Positions 27,080 to 36,436 are shown, numbered from the stretch's first letter. The stretch: 64,000 nt of DNA from Tessaracoccus defluvii (GCF_014489575.1 NZ_CP060789.1:2728001-2792000); one strand, 5' to 3'. Notes: a model not told the origin generated them from the letters alone. Program-made: numbers and translations.

Positions 27080-28462
27080 ATGTCCATCAGCGCCCTCGAC
27101 CTGTTCAAGGTCGGCATCGGCCCCTCTTCTTCCCACACCATGGGGCCGATGCTCGCCGGCTCCCTCTTCGTGGGCGAGTTGGATGCGATGGGTGTCCTCG
27201 ACGGCGTCTCGCGCGTACGTGTCGACCTGCACGGGTCGCTCGCCGCGACGGGCATCGGGCACGGAACGGACCGCGCCGTCGTCGGGGGCCTGCTGGGACA
27301 CCGGCCCGACGAGGTCGACCCCGACGACTACGTGGCGGGTGTCGACGCCGTCAACGGCGAAGGCACCCTGAGCCTCGGCGGGCGACGCGACATCGCCTTC
27401 GACTGGGCGCGGGACCTGCTGCTGCACCGCGACGCAAAGCCACGCCATCCGAACGCCCTGACGCTTTCGGCCTTTGACGGCACCGGCCGCCTCCTGCACA
27501 CCAACTGCTACTACTCGATCGGCGGCGGCTTCGTCGTCGACGAACGGCACGCCGCGGCGGGCGAAACCGGCACCGATGGCCCCGCCGACGTCGAGTTCCC
27601 CTTCTCCACGGCCGTCGAACTGCTGGGCATCTGCCGCGCCGGGGGGATGAGCATCGCCCAGGTGATCGCGCGCAACGAACTTGCCTGGCGTCCGGCGGAC
27701 GAGACGGAACGCAGCCTGCTGCGGGTCTGGGACGTGATGGCCGCCTGCATCCAGCGCGGCATCCACCACGAGGGCGTCCTGCCGGGCGGCCTGATGGTGC
27801 CGCGCCGGGCGCCCGCGCTGCTCCGGCAGCTGACCAGCGATCCCCGCCCCAACCTCATCACCGTCACGTTCTCCGCGATGGAGTGGGTCAACCTGTACGC
27901 CCTCGCCGTCAACGAGGAGAACGCGGGCGGAGGCCGTGTCGTGACGGCGCCCACGAACGGGGCGGCGGGCATCATCCCCGCCGTGTTGCACTACTTCATG
28001 GACTTCGCTGAGGACGCCGGTCCGCGCCACGTCGTCGACTTCCTGTTGGCCGCGACCGCCGTCGGCGTCCTGCTGAAGCAGAACGCCTCCATCTCGGGGG
28101 CGGAGGTCGGCTGCCAGGGCGAGGTCGGATCGGCGTGCGCGATGGCGGCCGCCGGGCTGGCCCAGGTGCTGGGCGGAACCCCGGAGCAGGTGGAGAACGC
28201 CGCCGAGATCGGGCTGGAGCACAACCTGGGGCTGACGTGCGACCCGATCGGGGGCCTGGTCCAGGTGCCGTGCATCGAGCGCAACGCGATGGCTGCGATC
28301 AAGGCGATCAACGCCGCCCAGTTGGCCCTGTCGGGCGACGGGACGCACCGCGTCACCCTGGATCAGGCGATCCGCACCATGCGCGACACCGGCCGCGACA
28401 TGCTCAGCAAGTACAAGGAGACCTCCGAGGGCGGGCTCGCCGTCGCCTTCATCGAGTGCTGA
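27080..28462 (+). CDS. sdaA: L-serine ammonia-lyase (iron-sulfur, single-chain)
   Basis: Deaminates L-serine to pyruvate and ammonia using a 4Fe-4S cluster. The 460-residue product has the fused beta-alpha layout: N-terminal beta domain ([18 protein letters not shown]) and C-terminal alpha domain. Cluster cysteines are in [13 protein letters not shown], and [21 protein letters not shown]. The ATG at 27080 follows GGAGGTCC. It would feed serine carbon to pyruvate and, with pta-ackA elsewhere in the window, to acetate. Overlaps the convergent small gene by 14 bases. Confidence 0.95.
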   Translation: MSISALDLFKVGIGPSSSHTMGPMLAGSLFVGELDAMGVLDGVSRVRVDLHGSLAATGIGHGTDRAVVGGLLGHRPDEVDPDDYVAGVDAVNGEGTLSLGGRRDIAFDWARDLLLHRDAKPRHPNALTLSAFDGTGRLLHTNCYYSIGGGFVVDERHAAAGETGTDGPADVEFPFSTAVELLGICRAGGMSIAQVIARNELAWRPADETERSLLRVWDVMAACIQRGIHHEGVLPGGLMVPRRAPALLRQLTSDPRPNLITVTFSAMEWVNLYALAVNEENAGGGRVVTAPTNGAAGIIPAVLHYFMDFAEDAGPRHVVDFLLAATAVGVLLKQNASISGAEVGCQGEVGSACAMAAAGLAQVLGGTPEQVENAAEIGLEHNLGLTCDPIGGLVQVPCIERNAMAAIKAINAAQLALSGDGTHRVTLDQAIRTMRDTGRDMLSKYKETSEGGLAVAFIEC

Positions 28463-28625
28463 CGTCTGCCCCCTCCTGAGGCGGTTCGGTGCGCTCGTTC
28501 AGCTCGATCCAGGCCGTGTCGCACCCGGGGCACCGGTAGACCGGCGCCCCCTCGACCCGCTCGTCGGTCTCGACCGTCCCGCACGCGTCCTGGCACGGGT
28601 GGGTGACGAGGAACCGGGCGCTCAT
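28449..28625 (-). CDS. Small cysteine-rich zinc-ribbon-like protein
   Basis: A 58-residue protein with four cysteines arranged as CQDAC and CPGC with about 20 residues between, suggesting one bound zinc ion. Its ATG overlaps the TGA of the alpha/beta hydrolase gene (ATGA), so it is translated in the same operon. No function can be assigned. The short length and lack of an independent SD keep confidence moderate. Confidence 0.55.
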   Translation of the reverse strand: MSARFLVTHPCQDACGTVETDERVEGAPVYRCPGCDTAWIELNERTEPPQEGADVSTR

Positions 28626-29470
28626 CGGGCGGCCCAGGTGGCGCGGAGCCAGGCCGTCGCGAGCCCTACCCAGGCCGAGACATTCTCCGGCAGGGGCGGC
28701 CGGTCGTTGTTGGCCACCTGGGTCCCCGTGGCGAGGCCGTGCACCCTGCGCTGGAAGTGGTGGTACTCGAACGGCACGCACGCGGCGGACAGTGCCTGTG
28801 CGAAGCGCAGCGACTGGCTCGGCGGGACCGTCTGGTCCTCGTCGGTCGTCCACAGGAAGACGGGCGGCACCTCGTCGGTGACGGCGGCGATGCAGTCCTG
28901 GTACTCGACGCCGATCGCGACGAAGTCGTCGGGTTTCCAGTCGAAGTTGAAGACGGCGTAGGCGGGCAGCACGGCGTCGGGGCGCGAGCTCACCGTCATG
29001 AGCCCCGCGTTGGCCTCCACCCCGCGGGCGGAGAGGGCCTCGTATTCGGCCCGCTCCTGGGCGGCGAGGGCCGGGTTGTTCCAGGTCGTCGCGCTCATGG
29101 CGGCGACGTGCCCGCCGGCGGAGAAGCCGAGGACGGCGATCCTGTCGGGGTCGACCCCCAGGTCGGCCGCGTGCAGGCGCACCCAGCGGACGGCTCTGGC
29201 GACGTCGATGGCGGGGTTCGGACCCGTGGCGTGGACGCCGATCGAGTAGCGCAGGACGAACGTGTCGAAGCCCGCTGCCAGGAAGGCGGCGGCGGGCGGG
29301 TCGGTCTCCCGCTGCGAGAGGAATGTATAGCCGCCGCCGGGGCAGATGATCACCGCCGGCCTCGGATCCTCCAGCGATGTCGGCCGCTCGGCGACGGCCG
29401 GGAGATCGTAGACGGTGGCGTGGAGGGTCACGTCGCGATCGGGGTTGAGGTCGACGGTGAAGGAACGCAT
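28622..29470 (-). CDS. Alpha/beta-hydrolase (BD-FAE/acetyl esterase type)
   Basis: A 282-residue cytoplasmic hydrolase. Oxyanion-hole motif PGGGY in VIICPGGGYTFLSQRE, nucleophile elbow GFSAGGHVAA, acid in TDEDQTVPP and histidine in RVHGLATG, all in the order expected. These features match carbohydrate-esterase-like or xylan esterase-like hydrolases such as Axe/BD-FAE; the substrate is unknown. The ATG at 29468-29470 was chosen because the first strand begins at once; TACCCT lies seven bases before it, so the mRNA may be leaderless. Confidence 0.85.
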   Translation of the reverse strand: MRSFTVDLNPDRDVTLHATVYDLPAVAERPTSLEDPRPAVIICPGGGYTFLSQRETDPPAAAFLAAGFDTFVLRYSIGVHATGPNPAIDVARAVRWVRLHAADLGVDPDRIAVLGFSAGGHVAAMSATTWNNPALAAQERAEYEALSARGVEANAGLMTVSSRPDAVLPAYAVFNFDWKPDDFVAIGVEYQDCIAAVTDEVPPVFLWTTDEDQTVPPSQSLRFAQALSAACVPFEYHHFQRRVHGLATGTQVANNDRPPLPENVSAWVGLATAWLRATWAAR

Positions 29471-29543
29471 GGGCCACAGGGTACGCGGTACGGACCCGGC
29501 CGATCCGCCCCCACGGGCCCTCTGAGCGGTAAACAATGACGTC

Positions 29544-29930
29544 ATGACCGAGCACGAGCCCTTCGATCTCGACGACCCGTACCTGGTGCGGCTCCGCTCC
29601 CTCGCCCTGGCGCTGCCGGGTGCCGCGGAGAAACTGGTCGTCGGCCATCCGGCGTTCTACACCCGCAAGGTATTCGCCTACTTCGCGATGAGCCGGAAGG
29701 TCGACGGCGTCTGGGAGAACCGGCCGAACACCGTCAGCGTCGTGCTCCCGGAGGACGAACGGCTCGCCCTGCTGGAGCGCGCGGGCGCATCGATCCCCGG
29801 CTACATCGCGAAATCGGGCTTCGTCTCGCTCGACCTCGACGAGGACACGGACTGGGACGAGATCGCCGAGCTGCTGGAGGAGTCGTTCCGGCAGACGGCT
29901 GGTGTGCGCCTGGTGCGGGCCTTGGGGTGA
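29544..29930 (+). CDS. MmcQ/YjbR family protein
   Basis: A 128-residue protein of the MmcQ/YjbR (CyaY-like fold) family, proposed to bind DNA though not shown to. Family patterns: LALALPGAAEKLVVGHPAFYTRKVFAYF near the N-terminus and a C-terminal DWDEIAELLEESFRQTA helix. TAAACA lies eight bases before the ATG with no SD, a possible weak leaderless start. Its 3' end meets the convergent M48 peptidase gene with a dispersed-repeat-like sequence in between. Confidence 0.85.
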   Translation: MTEHEPFDLDDPYLVRLRSLALALPGAAEKLVVGHPAFYTRKVFAYFAMSRKVDGVWENRPNTVSVVLPEDERLALLERAGASIPGYIAKSGFVSLDLDEDTDWDEIAELLEESFRQTAGVRLVRALG

Positions 29931-29931
29931 C

Positions 29932-29963
29932 CCCTTCGACAAGCTCAGGGACCACCCTTCGAA
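29932..29963. repeat. Short dispersed intergenic repeat candidate
   Basis: The 34-base gap between two convergent genes begins CCCTTCGACAAGCTCAGGGA and restarts with CCCTTCGA. This wording recurs in intergenic DNA of many high-GC actinobacteria, by recollection, and can fold CCCT...AGGG. Only one copy is visible in this window. Confidence 0.45.
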
Positions 29964-29964
29964 G

Positions 29965-30975
29965 CTACTCGCTGCGGAGCCTGCCGCCCACCCACTTGCC
30001 CAGGTCGCTGAGCCCGCCGCCGATGTCGCGGCCCAGCTTCGCCAGCGAGTCCTCGCTCTCCTGGAACCGGTCGGCGTACGACTTCGCCGCGGCCGCCGCC
30101 TCGTCCGAGATCTTGGCGTCCTTGTCGTCCTCGCGCCGCGGGTAGGTGCCGGCCAGGATCTCGCCGTAGGCGCCCGAGTCGACCCAGCGACGGATTTCGG
30201 CCGCCCGAACCACGTTCATCGGATGGGTGGCGTCGTTGACCAGGATCAGCTTCATGATCGAGTCGCCCAGGTCGTCGGACTCCTCATAGTCCTTCGCCTG
30301 CGCCAGGAACTCCGTCTGGTCGAGATCGGGCAGGTGTCCGCCCGAGGCGAGCTTCATGTTCACCCGGATCGCCGACTGCACGTCCTGCGTGGCCAGAAGA
30401 CCCGCCCTGTCGGCCGACAGCTCGGCCTTGCGGGCCCACTCCCCCAGCGCCGTGCGGAGCGCCAGCAGCCCGATCCCGCCGAACGGGACGGAGGTCAGCG
30501 TGCTGCCGAACAGGATCAGGTACTGCAGCAGCGTGCGGTAGAGCGCGTGCCCGCTCAGCGCGTGCCCCAGCTCGTGTCCCATGACGAACCGCAGCTCCTC
30601 GTCGTCGAGGAGGTCGATGAGCGCAGAGTTGAGGACGATCTTCGGCTTGTCGATGCCGATCGTCATGGCGTTGAAGATCGGCGAGGCCTGGACGTACAGC
30701 TCCGGCAGTTCCTGCACGTCGAGTGCGACGGCGGCGTCGGCGTAGAGCCGCTGCAGCCGCGGGAACTGCCGGTCGCTGACCCGGACCGCCGACCCCAGCA
30801 GCATCATCTTCACGGCCCGCTCGTTGAGGAAGGCGGAGAACCGGCGCAGGATCGTGTCGAAGCCCTTCAGCTTCCGCAGCGCGACGAGCGCCCCACGGTC
30901 GGCCGGGTGCTCCCAGGCGCGGCTCGAGATGCCCTTGAGGGTGGTGCGGGGACGTCCAATGGAGGAATCACTCAT
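29965..30975 (-). CDS. M48-family zinc metallopeptidase
   Basis: A 336-residue HtpX/Ste24-like peptidase. The zinc motif HELGHALSGHAL (HExxH, about residue 135) is preceded by KIVLNSALIDLLDDEELRFVMG, and the third ligand lies in ELSADRAGL. A single clear hydrophobic stretch (LLQYLILFGSTLTSVPFGGIGLLAL) follows HExxH. The tail SDLGKWVGGRL is amphipathic. The start is ATG 30973-30975, with CAGACT six bases upstream. Likely cytoplasmic-membrane peripheral; substrate unknown. Confidence 0.87.
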   Translation of the reverse strand: MSDSSIGRPRTTLKGISSRAWEHPADRGALVALRKLKGFDTILRRFSAFLNERAVKMMLLGSAVRVSDRQFPRLQRLYADAAVALDVQELPELYVQASPIFNAMTIGIDKPKIVLNSALIDLLDDEELRFVMGHELGHALSGHALYRTLLQYLILFGSTLTSVPFGGIGLLALRTALGEWARKAELSADRAGLLATQDVQSAIRVNMKLASGGHLPDLDQTEFLAQAKDYEESDDLGDSIMKLILVNDATHPMNVVRAAEIRRWVDSGAYGEILAGTYPRREDDKDAKISDEAAAAAKSYADRFQESEDSLAKLGRDIGGGLSDLGKWVGGRLRSE

Positions 30976-31035
30976 GCCCCCAGTCTGCCCCGTGTCGTGG
31001 CTCACCGGGGTAGGCCCGTGGGCCGAGAAACGCAC

Positions 31036-31062
31036 GAGGCCCCCGGCACCACCGGGGGCCTC
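31036..31062 (-). terminator. Intrinsic terminator of the rpsF-ssb-rpsR-rplI operon
   Basis: An 11-bp GC stem (31036-31046 with 31052-31062) with CACCA loop, followed on the minus strand by a short T-rich stretch (TTTC), lies 21 bases after the rplI stop. Confidence 0.8.
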
Positions 31063-31082
31063 GCAACGTCAGGTGCCTCAGA

Positions 31083-31529
31083 TCACTGGGCGACGACCTC
31101 GAACGGGACGTGCGCAGTGACGGCGCCGTGCAGCTTGACGGCCGCGACGTGCGCGCCGACAGCCTTCACCGGCTTGGCGAAGGACACGGAGCGCTTGTCG
31201 ATCGTCGGGCCACCGGCCCGCTTCACGGCAACGGCAATGTCGTTGGCGGTGACGGCGCCGAACAGGTGACCCTGCTCGGAGACGCGCGCCGGGATCTGGA
31301 CGGTGAGGCCCTCAAGCTGAGCGCGGAGCTCCTGCGCGTGGGCGACGCCGCGAACCTCGCGGGCGTCACGGGCGCGCTTGATGCCGTCGATCTGCTTCTC
31401 GTTGCCCCGGGTCCAGCGGATCGCCTTCCCGCCGGGAAGGAGGTAGTTACGGCCGTAGCCGTCCTTGACCTCGACGATGTCGCCGGCGATGCCGAGCTTG
31501 TCAACGGTGCTGGTCAGAATGAGCTTCAT
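31083..31529 (-). CDS. rplI: 50S ribosomal protein L9
   Basis: A 148-residue L9 with the conserved N-terminal MKLILTSTVDKLGIAGDIVEVKDGYGRNYLLPGGKAI region split here only for description, a long linking helix and the C-terminal rRNA-binding domain. Last gene of the rpsF-ssb-rpsR-rplI operon; 17 bases after rpsR. A strong terminator follows, so dnaB, often next in other genomes, is not part of this transcript. Highly confident. Confidence 0.98.
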   Translation of the reverse strand: MKLILTSTVDKLGIAGDIVEVKDGYGRNYLLPGGKAIRWTRGNEKQIDGIKRARDAREVRGVAHAQELRAQLEGLTVQIPARVSEQGHLFGAVTANDIAVAVKRAGGPTIDKRSVSFAKPVKAVGAHVAAVKLHGAVTAHVPFEVVAQ

Positions 31530-31546
31530 GATGCTGTTCCTTCCGA

Positions 31547-31786
31547 TCAGCGAGCGCTCGACGTGTACGGCAGCAGGGCCACCTCACGAGCGTTCTTGAC
31601 GGCGATGGCGATCTTGCGCTGGTCCTGGACCGAGAGGCCCGTGACGCGACGCGCGCGGATCTTGCCACGCTCAGAAATGAACTTCTTGAGCGTGTTGATG
31701 TCCTTGTAGTCGATGTTGGCGACTCGCGTCGTCTTCACCGGCATGATCTTCTTCTTGTTCACAGGCTTGCGCTGTGGACCGGCCAT
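31547..31786 (-). CDS. rpsR: 30S ribosomal protein S18
   Basis: A 79-residue S18 beginning [13 protein letters not shown], with the conserved [20 protein letters not shown] core and [20 protein letters not shown]. It pairs with S6 in the 30S platform. The start ATG at 31784-31786 follows GGAGAGC. It lacks the paired cysteines of zinc-binding S18 paralogs. Sits between ssb and rplI in the usual order. Confidence 0.98.
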   Translation of the reverse strand: MAGPQRKPVNKKKIMPVKTTRVANIDYKDINTLKKFISERGKIRARRVTGLSVQDQRKIAIAVKNAREVALLPYTSSAR

Positions 31787-31886
31787 TGTGGTGCTCTCCT
31801 TGTTCTCGGGCTCTCGGCCCGGGGAAGCCCGTCTCACGACGGAATGTGCCAGCTAGCCCAGGTGGGCTAGTTAAGCGTTGTGTGGA

Positions 31887-32420
31887 TCAGAACGGGGGCT
31901 CTTCGGGCTGCGACTGGGCCCAGGGGTCGTTACCGGCCCTGTTGCCACCACCGGCGGCGGAGCCGGAGCTCGCCCACGGATCGTTGCCCTGCGGCTGCTG
32001 CGGAGCGCCGCCGCCCTGATTGCCCTGCCAGTTGCCGCCGCCACCGGAACCGCCACCCTGTGTGCGGGTGACCTTGGCGGTGGCGTACCGCAGAGCGGGA
32101 CCAACCTCGTCGACATCGACCTCGAACACGGTGCGCCGCTCACCCTCACGGGTTTCGTAGCTGCGCGACTTCAGCCGACCGGAAACGATGACCCGCATCC
32201 CCTTGGTGAGGGATTCGGCCACGTTCTCGGCGTACTGACGCCAGACCGAGCAATTGAGGAACATGGCGTCGCCGTCCTTCCACTCGTTCGTCTGACGATC
32301 GAACGTGCGGGGGGTCGACGCGACCGTGAAGTTCGCGACTGCGGCCCCATTAGGGGTGAAGCGAAGCTCAGGATCGGCGGTCAGGTTGCCGATGAGCGTG
32401 ATGGGAGTCTCGCCTGCCAT
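31887..32420 (-). CDS. ssb: Single-stranded DNA-binding protein
   Basis: A 177-residue SSB. Residues 1-110 form the OB fold ([19 protein letters not shown], then [25 protein letters not shown]); residues 115-165 are a Gly/Gln/Asn-rich linker; the tip SQPEEPPF is the protein-interaction motif. In the standard rpsF-ssb-rpsR-rplI operon, so it is expressed with ribosomal proteins. Complete and typical. Confidence 0.97.
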   Translation of the reverse strand: MAGETPITLIGNLTADPELRFTPNGAAVANFTVASTPRTFDRQTNEWKDGDAMFLNCSVWRQYAENVAESLTKGMRVIVSGRLKSRSYETREGERRTVFEVDVDEVGPALRYATAKVTRTQGGGSGGGGNWQGNQGGGAPQQPQGNDPWASSGSAAGGGNRAGNDPWAQSQPEEPPF

Positions 32421-32527
32421 GTTTCGTGCCTCCGTTGTAGGACGTGGATGACCAGTCTGTCACCGCACCTCATCCTCGGCTGTGAGGCCGACAATTTCCC
32501 GAGGTGTGGGACGACTGTGGAAAGGAA

Positions 32528-32830
32528 TCAGCTCTCGAGTCGGAGAACCTTGGTGCGCACGATCCGCTCGTCGATGGTCATCAGACGATCCATCTCGGCA
32601 ACGGTCGCGGGCTCCGTGGAGACCTGGAGAACGACGTAGGAAGCCTCGGTGATCTTGAGGTTCGTCTCGATACGGATGTCGTAGGCGAGCCGGCGACGGC
32701 CCCAGACATCGGTGTTGTCGACGGTGCCACCACCCTTGGTGATGACCTCAAGGTGCTTCTCGATGAGCGCGGGAACCTGGCGATCGTCGACTTCGGGACG
32801 AACGAGAACCATGATTTCGTACTTACGCAT
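32528..32830 (-). CDS. rpsF: 30S ribosomal protein S6
   Basis: A 100-residue S6 starting MRKYEIMVLVRPEVDDRQV and containing GRRRLAYDI and the C-terminal DERIVRTKVLRLES. First gene of the operon. The upstream leader on the minus strand folds into a hairpin that pairs with the AAGGAGG Shine-Dalgarno and may be the S6:S18 autoregulatory site. The gap to ssb is 107 bases. Confidence 0.98.
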   Translation of the reverse strand: MRKYEIMVLVRPEVDDRQVPALIEKHLEVITKGGGTVDNTDVWGRRRLAYDIRIETNLKITEASYVVLQVSTEPATVAEMDRLMTIDERIVRTKVLRLES

Positions 32831-32840
32831 TACGCAACCC

Positions 32841-32889
32841 CACCTCCTTCGGACTAACGGCCGCAGGGCGATCCCGCGGCAGGAGGGTG
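32841..32889 (-). promoter_or_regulatory. rpsF leader hairpin, possible S6:S18-binding autoregulatory motif
   Basis: On the minus strand CACCCTCCT (32889-32881) pairs with AGGAGGTG (32848-32841) with one bulged C, an inner stem GCCGC/GCGGC is capped by a loop, and the 3' side carries a bulge containing CCG. This resembles the described S6:S18 RNA motif and would cover the rpsF Shine-Dalgarno. Structure inferred by eye. Confidence 0.5.
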
Positions 32890-32947
32890 CAACTGACCTG
32901 TGGTCAGACAAGGGGCAACGATACCCGCCAGCCTCGGAGGGGAGAAA

Positions 32948-33700
32948 TCAGCGGCCGGGTCGCCGCAGCCGCTCCACGGTTCCGCTCGCGACGATGACAT
33001 CCCAGAACGCATCGGCCCAGGACGCATAGCCGCGGTCGTTCGGGTGGAACCAGTCCTGGGCGGTGTGCCGGGGATAACCCAGGTAGCCGGCGCGGCGGGT
33101 GCGCTCGTGGAGGGAGACCAGATGGTGGTCGTGCCGCGCGACGAGTTCGTGCGCCCTCGCCGTCATCGCCTGGGAACGCCCGATCCAGCCCGGGAGCACC
33201 ATCCACGGCACGTCGCTGACGAACGAGCCGGAAGGCAACGCGGTCAGGATGCGGTCAAGGGCGTCGGCGAAGCTGTCGACGGTGTTGGTGCGGGTGAACA
33301 GGGCGTCGTTGCCGCCGATGTCGAGCGTGACGACGTCCGGCACGAATGTCAGGGCCTCGAAGGCCGGCAACTGGTCGCGGACGACGTCCCCGGAGACCGC
33401 CCCCGACACCGAAAGGTTGGTGATCGCCACGTCACGGCCCGTGGCCTCCGCCAGGCGCCGCGCGATGGTGGGCACGTAGCCGGCTCCCGCATGGGACGCG
33501 CCGACACCCTGCGCAGCCGAGTCGCCGAGCGCGACGTAGTGCAGCACGTCCTCCGGGTGCGAGTCGGGCCGGGCGAGCCAGTGCTCGCGGTACCGCACCA
33601 CGTGGCCGTTGATCTTGCGGGCACCGAGCAGGTAGCTCGTCCCGGCCGCCAGCGCCGCGCCCGCCAGGCCGGCGAGCAGCGTGAAACGCAGGAGCCTCAT
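32948..33700 (-). CDS. SGNH/GDSL-family hydrolase, membrane-anchored or secreted
   Basis: A 250-residue SGNH lipase/esterase. The N-terminus (MRLLRFTLLAGLAGAALAAG) is a signal peptide or anchor. Block I is ALGDSAAQGVGAS (Ser nucleophile), block III GGNDALF, and the C-terminal DWFHPNDRGY supplies the Asp-His pair. Substrate unknown; similar proteins deacylate lipids or glycans. The stop of the downstream region and the start overlap by four bases with the rhodanese gene stop (33697-33700), indicating co-transcription. Confidence 0.87.
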   Translation of the reverse strand: MRLLRFTLLAGLAGAALAAGTSYLLGARKINGHVVRYREHWLARPDSHPEDVLHYVALGDSAAQGVGASHAGAGYVPTIARRLAEATGRDVAITNLSVSGAVSGDVVRDQLPAFEALTFVPDVVTLDIGGNDALFTRTNTVDSFADALDRILTALPSGSFVSDVPWMVLPGWIGRSQAMTARAHELVARHDHHLVSLHERTRRAGYLGYPRHTAQDWFHPNDRGYASWADAFWDVIVASGTVERLRRPGR

Positions 33701-34077
33701 CTGCGTCGCCGGTAGGGCCCGGGGATCACCGGGTTGCCGTCCTTGGCCCAGGCACGCAGTCCGCCGGCGACCGACTCGGCCAGCACCCCCTGCTCCCGCA
33801 ACGCCCGCGCCGCCAGCGAGGACCGCAGCCCGTTGTCGCAGATGACGACGACGGCCGCATCCCGGTCCGCCAGAGGGTCGTCGCCGTGGATCGCGTCCAG
33901 CGGCTCACTCGCCAGCGACTTCGGGTCGACGGGCCGGGCCCCCGGCGCATGTCCGGCCTCGTACTCGGGTTGTGTGCGCACATCGATGAGGATGGCGCCC
34001 TTGCTGAGCGCGATCAGTGTCTCCTCGACGGTGAGCCCATCGAGGGGTTTCTTGCCGAGGAAGTCGAGCAGTCCCAT
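33697..34077 (-). CDS. Rhodanese-domain protein
   Basis: A 126-residue single rhodanese domain. The family's AILIDVRTQPEYEAGHAPGA motif is followed by the active loop ICDNGLRSS with a catalytic cysteine and the end GGLRAWAKDGNPVIPG. It could carry sulfane sulfur; partner unknown. The ATG at 34075-34077 starts MGLLDFLGKKPLDG. Overlaps the SGNH hydrolase start by four bases. Confidence 0.88.
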   Translation of the reverse strand: MGLLDFLGKKPLDGLTVEETLIALSKGAILIDVRTQPEYEAGHAPGARPVDPKSLASEPLDAIHGDDPLADRDAAVVVICDNGLRSSLAARALREQGVLAESVAGGLRAWAKDGNPVIPGPYRRRR

Positions 34078-34117
34078 GCCCCCATAGTGCCCGACGCGGG
34101 GCGATGCCCCCCAACGG

Positions 34118-34450
34118 TCAGAGGATCCCGAGCTGCACGAGGCCGACGACGCCGACCCCGGCACACAGTGCGAGGCCGAGCAGCACGTACCCGAGCCAGG
34201 CTTTCCGCGCCCAGCGGGCGGTCAGTACCGGCAGCACCAGCCCCGCGGCCACCTGGACGACGGCGAACACCGTCAGCCACGGCGACGGGGCGGCGATCTC
34301 GACGTCCAGGCCGCTGGAGTCCAGGTCGGGAAGGACCAGCCAGGCCAGGCCAGCGAGCGGGCCGGGCGCCGCGACCAGGAACGCGAGCACCCCCAGGCCG
34401 AGCGACCCCGGCCACGTGGACCACCAGACGCGGCGCCTGCCGCCGGTCAC
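34118..34450 (-). CDS. Small membrane protein of unknown function
   Basis: A 110-residue protein with three predicted transmembrane segments (about 14-37, 58-79, 86-108), basic residues at the N-terminus, and an acidic loop DLDSSGLDVE between helices 1 and 2. No family is recognised. The start overlaps the acyl-CoA synthetase stop by four bases (34447-34450), so it is probably expressed with it. Confidence 0.6.
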   Translation of the reverse strand: MTGGRRRVWWSTWPGSLGLGVLAFLVAAPGPLAGLAWLVLPDLDSSGLDVEIAAPSPWLTVFAVVQVAAGLVLPVLTARWARKAWLGYVLLGLALCAGVGVVGLVQLGIL

Positions 34451-36236
34451 TGGTCAGACTTGCGCAGCTTCTCCAGCCGCGCGTACATGTCGTCGACCAT
34501 CGCCTTGAACCGGGCCTCGACCTCACGCCGCTTCACCTTGAGCGTCGGGGTCAACAGGCCGTTGTCCATCGTGAACTCCTCGGTCAGGACGCTGGTTCCC
34601 TTGGGCTGCTCCTGGCTCGGCAGCTTCGCCGTCAGTTCCTCGACGCGGCGGCGCAGCTCCTCCAACAGTTCGCTGGAGGCCAGCCAGTCCTGGACGGTGC
34701 CGGGCCACTGGAGCCGCTTGCCGAGGTCCTCGACCTGCGGCAGGGACGGCTTGACCAGCAGCGTCACGAAGGGGCGGTTGTCGCCGAGGAGGACGGCGTG
34801 CTCGAACAGCGGGTCGGCCAGGATCAGGCCCTCGATGGGCTGCGGGGCGACGTTCTTCCCGCCGAGCGTGACGATGATGTCCTTGAGCCGGTCGGTGATC
34901 GTCAGGAACCCGTCGGTGTCGACGTAGCCGATGTCCCCGGTGTGGAGCCAGCCCTCCTCGTCGATGGTCTCCGCCGTCGCCTGCTCGTTGCCCCAGTACC
35001 CCAACATCACATTCGGGCCGCGGTAGAGGATCTCGCCGTGTTCGGCGATCCGCAGCTCTCCCCGGGCAGGACCTTGCCCACGGTGCCGAGCTTGAAATCG
35101 CGGGGCGAGTTGAAGGAGACGAGCGGGCTGGTCTCCGTCAGGCCGTAGCCCTGCATGATCGGCAGCCCGACCGCCGCGAAGAACTCCTCGATCTCCACCC
35201 GCAGCGGCGCGCCGCCGCAGGCGAGCACGTTCTTGTGTCCGCCGAGCGCCTCCCGGACGCTGCTCAGCACCAGCTTGTCCGCGATGGCCAGCTTGGCAGT
35301 GACCCACGGCTTGGGTCGGCGGCCGGCCCGATAGGCGTACTGGGCGTGCCGTCCGATGCGCAGGGCCCACGCGAAGATCGCCTTCTTGACCGGGGAGGCG
35401 GCCGCCTTCTGGTGGGCGGTCGTGAAGACGGTCTCGTAGAGCTTGGGGACGCTGACCATCATGGTCGGCTGCGCGAGCACCATCTGCTCCGCGACGGTGC
35501 GGGCGTTCTCGACGTAGGTGTTCATGCAGCCGTGCGTCAGCACGACGGTGGTCCACGCCCGCTCGAGGGCGTGGGACAGGGGGAGGAAACAGAGGGAGTG
35601 GTCCTCGGGCCGGATGTCGAAGAAGCCGTCCAGCACGTCGGCCTGCATCGCCAGGGCGCTGTGCTGCAGCATGACGCCCTTCGGGTTCCCCGTGGTCCCG
35701 GAGGTGTAGATGATCGAGGCCAGGTCCGCCCCCGACGCATCCGCCAGTCGGGCGGTCAGCGCGTCGTCGTCAGGCTCGGCGAGGAAGTCGGCGTAGGAGA
35801 TCAGCCTGGCCGGCATGTCGGCATAAGGATGCACGATGACGATCGTGGTCAGCTCGGGCAGGTCTTCGGCCGCGCTGAGGACGCGTTCGGCCTCGCTGCG
35901 TCCCCCGACGAACATCACCGCGACGCCGGAGTCGTGGGCGATGTGGCGGATCTGCTCCGGAGTGCTGGTGGCGTAGAGCGGCACGGGCACGGCCCGCACG
36001 CTGAGCGCGCCGAAGTCGACCTCCGACCACTCGGGGGAGTTGTTGAGGAAGATCCCGACCCGGCCGCCTGCGGGCACCCCCAGGTTCAGCAGGCCCTGTC
36101 CGACGCCGCGTACCTTCGCGCCGAGCTGGGCGTACGTCTGCGTCTCCCAGGCATCGTCACGGCGGATGCGGGTCGCCGTCCTGGAGCCGTGCGCGGCGAC
36201 GGTCGCCTGCAGGCGATGGGCGAGGTGGTCAGCCAT
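34447..36236 (-). CDS. Long-chain acyl-CoA synthetase, AMP-forming (frameshifted)
   Basis: FadD-like enzyme activating fatty acids to acyl-CoA. The first frame (from ATG 36234-36236) has the P-loop IIYTSGTTGNPKGVMLQH and GYGLTETSP; the second has the hinge region YWGNEQATAETIDEEGWLHTGDIG, DRLKDIIVTLGGKN and the C-terminal catalytic lysine region. One base missing in CCCC 35060-35063 splits them; with it the protein is 596 residues reading KVLPGGELRI. GGAGGCC precedes the ATG. Likely intact in the organism. Confidence 0.9.
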
Positions 36237-36360
36237 GACGGCCTCCTGTGGCTGGTGGGTGGGCTCCACAGTAGCCAGCGGGCGAAGGCGCCGCCGGGAT
36301 ACGACCATGGGTGGACGGCGTGGAGGGGATAGACTGGCGGTCCCCGAGCAGGAGGCACCA

Positions 36361-36372
36361 GTGACTGATTGA
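36361..36372 (+). CDS. Three-codon leader ORF upstream of the ABC-F gene
   Basis: GTG ACT GAT TGA encodes fMet-Thr-Asp-stop and is preceded at ideal distance by AGGAGG (36350-36355). It lies 65 bases before the ABC-F start codon, with a GGGCGCGCCC palindrome directly after its stop. TAGACT at 36330-36335 could be the -10 box. Very short leader ORFs of this kind control many antibiotic-resistance ABC-F genes by ribosome stalling; applied here that is inference. Confidence 0.5.
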   Translation: MTD

Positions 36373-36436
36373 GCCGGGCGCGCCCGTTGGCGTGCCGTCC
36401 CCCGACCGCATCCCAGCGACCCTCAGGACCTCAGTC

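Noticed and set aside
34447..36236. Two separate adenylate-forming enzyme genes
   Set aside because: The halves carry complementary N- and C-terminal motifs of one FadD-like enzyme and join with one added base.
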